Part shown: piece by piece, positions 59,494 through 64,000 of the stretch
Numbering within the stretch: position 1 is the first letter of the stretch
Layout of the letters: the number at the start of each line of letters is the position of its first letter
Assembly (NCBI RefSeq): GCF_900120175.1
Contig: NZ_FQLF01000004.1
Location: forward strand, 1-64,000
DNA: 64,000 bases
Reading direction: 5' to 3'
From: Oceanicoccus sp. KOV_DT_Chl
Lineage (GTDB): Bacteria; Pseudomonadota; Gammaproteobacteria; Pseudomonadales; Dasaniaceae
Position numbers and translations under genes: made by a program
The notes under the pieces: model-generated
The model's input: the letters and a program-made list of their open reading frames with translations, nothing else
Databases searched by the model: none
Told to the model about the DNA's origin: nothing

Positions 59494-60396
59494 ATGACAA
59501 TAACAACTGAAAACCCCATTATAGATCTTTTTCTCGACGCTTTATGGATGGAAAAAGGTTTAAGCCAAAACACGTTATCTTCCTATCGTAGGGATTTGAA
59601 ACTGTTTGACCAATGGTTGCAGTGCACGGCCAGTCCCGGGCTGCTTCAAGTACAGCCTAGCGATATTCAAAGTTATCTTGCGGCACGTTTGCGCGACCAA
59701 AAATCCCCCCGATCGACCGCTCGATTGTTATCTTGCTTACGCGGATTTTATCAGTACCAGTTGCGTGAATCTAAAATAGCACTGGATCCAACACTGGATA
59801 TAGATAGCCCTAAACTACCGATGCCGCTTCCCAAGTCACTTAGTGAGACCGAGGTTGAGGAGTTATTAAGTGCCCCGGATGTAGAGGTACCATTGGAACT
59901 GCGTGACCGGGCGATGCTGGAACTGTTATATGCCTCGGGTTTGCGAGTGACGGAGTTAGTCTCTTTACGTATGGGGCAGCTTAGTTTGACGCAAGGTGTA
60001 GTTAAAGTGATGGGCAAAGGTAGTAAAGAACGCTTGGTGCCGACTGGTGAGGAGGCTTTATATTGGATGCAGCGGTATATGCAGCATGGGCGGCCCCTAT
60101 TATTGGGGACTCACATGAGCGATGTTATTTTCCCGTCAAGACGTGGCACTATGATGACCCGACAAACCTTTTGGCACCGGATAAAGTTATATGCGCAGCG
60201 AGCGGGAATCAAAAAAACATTGTCTCCCCATACCCTGAGGCATGCTTTTGCCACACATTTGATTAATCATGGGGCAGATTTGCGGGTGGTACAATTACTG
60301 TTAGGACACAGTGACCTGAGCACCACACAAATATATACTCATGTTGCTCGTGAACGTATGAAAGAATTACATACCCAGCATCATCCGCGCGGTTAG
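59494..60396 (+). CDS. xerD: Site-specific tyrosine recombinase XerD
   Basis: Partner of XerC in resolving chromosome dimers at dif. The N-terminal SAM-like domain begins IIDLFLDALWMEKGLSQNTL; the catalytic residues lie in ASGLRVTELVSL (Arg), KGSKER (Lys), LSPHTLRHAFATHLINHG (His, Arg), LLGHSDLSTTQIYTHV (His, Tyr). ATG 59494 gives 300 residues. Its place before dsbC-hom-thrC matches Pseudomonas. Confidence 0.96.
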   Translation: MTITTENPIIDLFLDALWMEKGLSQNTLSSYRRDLKLFDQWLQCTASPGLLQVQPSDIQSYLAARLRDQKSPRSTARLLSCLRGFYQYQLRESKIALDPTLDIDSPKLPMPLPKSLSETEVEELLSAPDVEVPLELRDRAMLELLYASGLRVTELVSLRMGQLSLTQGVVKVMGKGSKERLVPTGEEALYWMQRYMQHGRPLLLGTHMSDVIFPSRRGTMMTRQTFWHRIKLYAQRAGIKKTLSPHTLRHAFATHLINHGADLRVVQLLLGHSDLSTTQIYTHVARERMKELHTQHHPRG

Positions 60397-60512
60397 TTAT
60401 AGGGTTGAGCGTATAATGGGATAAGCAATCAAGGAACCAAGTGAGTGTGCCGAAGACTAATGTCAGTATGTGGGTCCTGGTGCGTAAACAATAACAATTG
60501 AGAGAGTATTTA

Positions 60513-61355
60513 ATGAATTATTTAGGTCGAAAGTTTCACTCTGCAAGCAACTATTTGCTGGGGTGCTTTATCTGTTTGATGAGTAGTGTGGTTGTCGCTC
60601 AAGCAGCGCCCGCTGCAATCGAAGGCGAAACCGCTATCGCGGAAACTATCAAAACAAGCTTGCTAGCTAGCCGTCCGGGTTTAAGTGTCGAGAGTATTAA
60701 AGCTAGCCCAATCGCAGGTTTGTATGCCGTCCAAATTGCTAACGGTCCGGTGCTGTATTCGACGGCTGATGGCAAGTATTTCGTGCTAGGTGATTTGTAC
60801 CAGGTGGCTGTAGGTGGCTTTGTGAATTTGGCCGAACAGGAGCGTGAATCCGGTCGTGCCGAGTTGATGGCCGGAGTCAATATGGCAGATATGATTGTGT
60901 TTTCACCAAAGCAGCAGCCGGCCAAGGCGTCTATCATGGTCTTTACCGATGTCGATTGCTTCTATTGTCAGAAACTGCACCAGGAAGTACCGGATCTGAA
61001 TCGCTTGGGTATTGAGGTACGTTATTTGGCTTATCCTCGTGCCGGTATTGGGTCTGACTCATATAAGAAAATTGCCAGTGCCTGGTGTGCAAAAGATAAG
61101 CAAGAGGCACTGACTAAATTAAAAAATCGTCAGCCGATTACTACCAATGTTTGTGCGACCAATCCAGTCGCTGCACAGTTTAGTTTAGGTCAACAAGTGG
61201 GTGTGACAGGAACGCCTGCACTTATTACCGAGCAGGGTCGTTTAATGCCTGGGTATATGCCTGCTTTGCAATTGGCGAGTGCGTTGGGAGTGCCGGTTGA
61301 TCCTGAAATCGCTGCTGAACTTCAAGCAAAGCAAGCCGCACAAAAGCAGCGCTAA
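60513..61355 (+). CDS. dsbC: Thiol:disulfide interchange protein DsbC, with CFYC active site
   Basis: Periplasmic disulfide isomerase. A signal peptide (NYLLGCFICLMSSVVVAQA) precedes an N-terminal dimer domain and a thioredoxin fold with active-site Cys149-Phe-Tyr-Cys152; most DsbC proteins have CGYC. The cis-proline loop is VTGTPAL, and a second cysteine pair lies at WCAKDKQ...NVCATN. The start ATG 60513 has an AGAGAG ribosome site. Length is 280 residues. Confidence 0.94.
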   Translation: MNYLGRKFHSASNYLLGCFICLMSSVVVAQAAPAAIEGETAIAETIKTSLLASRPGLSVESIKASPIAGLYAVQIANGPVLYSTADGKYFVLGDLYQVAVGGFVNLAEQERESGRAELMAGVNMADMIVFSPKQQPAKASIMVFTDVDCFYCQKLHQEVPDLNRLGIEVRYLAYPRAGIGSDSYKKIASAWCAKDKQEALTKLKNRQPITTNVCATNPVAAQFSLGQQVGVTGTPALITEQGRLMPGYMPALQLASALGVPVDPEIAAELQAKQAAQKQR

Positions 61356-61376
61356 AAGTTCTATACGTATAATGTT

Positions 61377-61400
61377 AAACGGCACCTTCGGGTGCCGTTT
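61377..61400 (+). terminator. UUCG hairpin between dsbC and hom
   Basis: Stem AAACGGCACC pairs with GGTGCCGTTT around a TTCG tetraloop. Only a short T run follows, so it may be an imperfect terminator. Confidence 0.7.
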
Positions 61401-61524
61401 GTATTTGCGAGTCGGTAGCTGCATTGGGTGTTTCTGGATGGCATTGAGCGCCAAGCTGAAATACAATGCGCGCTCGGAAAATAAACCAATATTTAAATAA
61501 TCAATTTAGGTGGGAGTGGGCAGT

Positions 61525-62820
61525 TTGAACCCGGTCAATGTAGGTATTTGTGGTCTAGGAACAGTAGGTAAAGGCACGCTGGATGTCTTAACGCGCAATA
61601 ATGCAGAAATATCAGCGCGTTCAGGGTGTGACATTGTTATCACCCATATCGGTGCTCGTGGTGGTGCAGACGTAGCTGGAATTAAAGTCAGTACTGATAT
61701 TTTCGCGGTAGCCGAAGATCCAGATGTTCATGTATTGGTCGAGTTAATTGGCGGCACGACCGTGGCCAAAGAGCTGGTTATGAAAGCCATTGAAAATGGT
61801 AAGCATGTGATCACTGCAAATAAGGCTTTAATCGCTGAATTTGGCAATGAAATTTTTGCTGCAGCAGCTGTAAAGGGTGTCAGTGTTTCTTTTGAAGCCG
61901 CGGTTGCGGGCGGTATCCCTATTATCAAAGCTATTCGAGAAGGTCTGGCGGCCAATAAAATTGAGTGGTTGGCCGGAATTATTAATGGCACAGGTAATTT
62001 TATTCTCACTGAGATGCGGGAAAAAGGTCGCGACTTTGGTGATGTGTTAACCGAAGCGCAGCAGTTAGGCTATGCCGAAGCTGATCCAACCTTTGATGTG
62101 GAAGGTATTGATGCTGCGCATAAATTAGTGATTTTAGCTTCGTTGTCTTTTGGAATCCCACTGCAATTTGATAAGGTTTTTACCGAAGGTATTACTAGAA
62201 TATCTACTGAAGATGTCAACTATGCTGAGGAGCTTGGTTACCGCATTAAACATTTAGGTGTCGCACGCAAGACCGAGAAAGGTGTTGAGTTACGGGTGCA
62301 CCCAACACTGATTCCTGAAAAACGTTTAATTGCCAATGTGAACGGGGTGATGAATGCGATTCTAGTGAAAGGTGATGCGGTTGGCCCCACCTTGTTTTAT
62401 GGCGCGGGCGCAGGCGCAGAGCCGACTGCATCAGCTGTAGTGGCTGATGTTATTGATGTGGCGCGAACGCTGAGTGCCGAACCAAAACACCGTGTTCCTC
62501 ATTTGGCATTTCAGCCCAATCAGTTAAGTGATACGCCAATTTTAAGTATGGATGACGTTGAGACCGCCTACTATTTGCGCATCTCAGCGTTGGATCGCCC
62601 CGGGGTTTTATCTAAAGTTGCACAAATTCTTTCTGAGGCCGCAATCAGTATTGAAGCTATTATTCAGAAGGAGCCACCAGAAGATCAGGATCATGTGCCT
62701 TTAATTATTCTGACCAGCCGTGTTGTGGAACGTAAATTAAATACGGCTATTACAGATATTGAAGCGCTGCCGAGTATATTCGGTCAGGTCACACGAATTA
62801 GAGTTGAGTCATTGGGTTAG
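61525..62820 (+). CDS. hom: Homoserine dehydrogenase
   Basis: Reduces aspartate semialdehyde to homoserine for methionine and threonine. It starts at TTG 61525 (preceded by GGGAGTGGG) with PVNVGICGLGTVGKGTLDVL, has the NADP motif, the catalytic SFEAAVAGGIPIIKAIREGLA region, GIINGTGNFILTEM and a C-terminal ACT domain (AYYLRISALDRPGVLSKVAQI). Length is 431 residues; an upstream GTG at 61510 is less likely. It precedes thrC by 49 bases. Confidence 0.96.
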   Translation: MNPVNVGICGLGTVGKGTLDVLTRNNAEISARSGCDIVITHIGARGGADVAGIKVSTDIFAVAEDPDVHVLVELIGGTTVAKELVMKAIENGKHVITANKALIAEFGNEIFAAAAVKGVSVSFEAAVAGGIPIIKAIREGLAANKIEWLAGIINGTGNFILTEMREKGRDFGDVLTEAQQLGYAEADPTFDVEGIDAAHKLVILASLSFGIPLQFDKVFTEGITRISTEDVNYAEELGYRIKHLGVARKTEKGVELRVHPTLIPEKRLIANVNGVMNAILVKGDAVGPTLFYGAGAGAEPTASAVVADVIDVARTLSAEPKHRVPHLAFQPNQLSDTPILSMDDVETAYYLRISALDRPGVLSKVAQILSEAAISIEAIIQKEPPEDQDHVPLIILTSRVVERKLNTAITDIEALPSIFGQVTRIRVESLG

Positions 62821-62869
62821 GCTGGCGACTTAATTCAGAAAGATAAAATAAATTCAGGCAAGGTTTATC

Positions 62870-64000
62870 ATGAAATACATAAGTACTCGCGGCAAGGCGC
62901 CGGCGTTAAATTTTGAACAGGTTTTATTAACTGGCCTTGCTCCCGATGGCGGGCTATATGTACCGGAAACACTGCCACAATTTTCGCAACAGGAAATCGC
63001 TTCCTGGGCAGGGCTAAGTTATACCGATTTGGCGTTTAAAATTGTGCAACCCTTCGTCGATGATTGTATTCCCGCTGACGATTTGAAGGCGATTATTGAT
63101 GATACCTATATTGATTTTCGTCACCCCTCAATTGCACCGTTAGTGCAGCTGGATAAAAATGAATGGGTACTGGAATTATTTCAGGGCCCCACGTTAGCGT
63201 TTAAAGATTTTGCGCTGCAAATGTTGGGTCGTTTGTTGGATTATATATTGGAGCGCCGCCATCAAAAAGTTGTCATTATGGGGGCTACTTCTGGTGACAC
63301 AGGTTCGGCTGCAATTCAGGGCTGCAAACGTTGCAGTAATATCGATATTTTTATACTACATCCTCATCAGCGCGTATCCGACGTGCAGCGCAAGCAAATG
63401 ACCACTGTGCTGGCAGACAATATTCACAATATCGCCGTGCAGGGTAACTTCGACGATTGCCAATCGATGATTAAGGCCAGCTTTAACGATAAAAGTTTTT
63501 TGCCAGAAGATCGTCAATTGGTGGCAGTTAATTCGATCAACTGGGCGCGGATAATGGCGCAGATCGTTTATTATTTTTATGCGTCGTTATCACTGGGCGG
63601 TCCCTTGCGACCAGTTGCATTTTCTGTTCCCACCGGTAACTTCGGAGATATTTACGCTGGTTATTTAGCGTCAAAAATGGGTTTGCCGATTGATCAATTG
63701 GTAGTTGCAACCAACACCAATGATATTTTGCACCGTTGTATTTCCGCTAATGATTTTTCCAAGCAGCCATTAGTACATACATTGTCACCAAGTATGGATA
63801 TTGTGATTTCCAGTAATTTCGAACGTTTATTGTTTGATTGCTATGGTCGTGATGGTGCTGCTATTGATGATTTAATGACTCGTTTCCAATCGGAAGAAGT
63901 TTCGATTGCTGATAGTGCTTTTAGTAATGTGCAGGCATTATTTGATAGCTATATGGTCGATGATAAACAGACCGTGCAAACTATTGCTGATGTCTATGAG
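62870..64000 (+). CDS. thrC: Threonine synthase, N-terminal part, cut by window edge
   Basis: Pyridoxal-phosphate enzyme converting phosphohomoserine to threonine. It starts MKYISTRGKAPALNFEQVLL with GLAPDGGLYVPETLP; the cofactor lysine is K112 in GPTLAFKDFALQM, and MGATSGDTGSAAI and VPTGNFGDIYAGYLASKMG follow. The open frame continues to the last base (377 codons), so the C-terminal part is outside. It follows hom, the standard threonine pair. Confidence 0.96.
   Translation, partial: MKYISTRGKAPALNFEQVLLTGLAPDGGLYVPETLPQFSQQEIASWAGLSYTDLAFKIVQPFVDDCIPADDLKAIIDDTYIDFRHPSIAPLVQLDKNEWVLELFQGPTLAFKDFALQMLGRLLDYILERRHQKVVIMGATSGDTGSAAIQGCKRCSNIDIFILHPHQRVSDVQRKQMTTVLADNIHNIAVQGNFDDCQSMIKASFNDKSFLPEDRQLVAVNSINWARIMAQIVYYFYASLSLGGPLRPVAFSVPTGNFGDIYAGYLASKMGLPIDQLVVATNTNDILHRCISANDFSKQPLVHTLSPSMDIVISSNFERLLFDCYGRDGAAIDDLMTRFQSEEVSIADSAFSNVQALFDSYMVDDKQTVQTIADVYE

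Noticed and set aside
59494-60396. Phage or integron integrase
   Set aside because: The tyrosine recombinase has XerD length and motifs and sits in the conserved rplS-xerD-dsbC order; no attachment sites or phage genes are near.
61377-61524. Threonine attenuator or riboswitch before hom
   Set aside because: There is a UUCG hairpin but no leader peptide rich in Thr or Ile codons and no recognisable riboswitch fold.

Overview
The window is a largely colinear stretch of core chromosome from a gammaproteobacterium. Its gene order closely follows the Pseudomonas-type arrangement: nadB / rpoE(algU)-rseA(mucA)-rseB(mucB)-rseC(mucC)-lepA-lepB-DUF4845-rnc-era-recO, then cysM-relA-mazG, and at the far end a CNNM/CorC-like gene, ypjD, ffh, rpsP-rimM-trmD-rplS, xerD, dsbC, hom, thrC. 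Moderate base composition, a fad beta-oxidation cluster, an HBM-type chemoreceptor and a PlpD-type outer-membrane phospholipase fit a free-living, possibly marine relative of the Pseudomonadales/Cellvibrionales. The lineage is inferred from synteny and protein motifs only.

Layout. 1-3.7 kb: divergent nadB and the sigma-E operon with its anti-sigma system (no mucD). 3.8-9.5 kb: lepA, lepB, rnc, era, recO (translation, secretion, RNA processing, repair). 9.7-13.7 kb: cysM, relA, mazG (cysteine, stringent response, NTP clean-up). 13.9-23.2 kb: adk, hemH, a histone-H1/AlgP-like Lys-Ala protein, mobA, a YoaA/DinG-type helicase, tsaB, a dehydrogenase and the M18 aminopeptidase. 23.2-32.7 kb is more accessory: a membrane-anchored cold-shock-domain protein, a PP2C phosphatase, a chemoreceptor, a LysR/cupin divergent pair, truC, a small lipoprotein, an SRPBCC protein, ytfJ and an HDOD protein. 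32.7-40.6 kb: sthA, then fadA, fadB and an acyl-CoA dehydrogenase on the minus strand, plus an AraC-type regulator. 41-47.8 kb: a PlpD-like phospholipase, a large membrane protein with an AAA-type ATPase domain translationally coupled to an MscS-type channel, and a periplasmic binding protein. 47.9-48.4 kb: a small repeat-bounded element and tRNA-Leu(CAA). 48.6-64 kb: queA-tgt, small conserved genes, and the ffh to thrC housekeeping block.

The most striking overall feature is a high density of reading-frame breaks in otherwise well conserved genes (nadB, rseA, lepA, the AlgP-like gene, the PP2C gene, the chemoreceptor twice, the SRPBCC gene, ytfJ, sthA, the membrane ATPase twice, mscS, ypjD). 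Most are repaired by adding one base, usually in a short homopolymer, and the intact family sequence continues on the other side. This looks like under-called homopolymers in the underlying sequence rather than real gene decay, and I have annotated these genes as single loci with a frameshift.

The best candidate for a little-described system is the 43.2-46.9 kb pair. One gene encodes an exported helical region, several membrane helices and a cytoplasmic P-loop ATPase domain; the next, overlapping by 8 bases, encodes an MscS pore. Together they have the layout of a large MscK-like channel with an added ATPase, split into two polypeptides.
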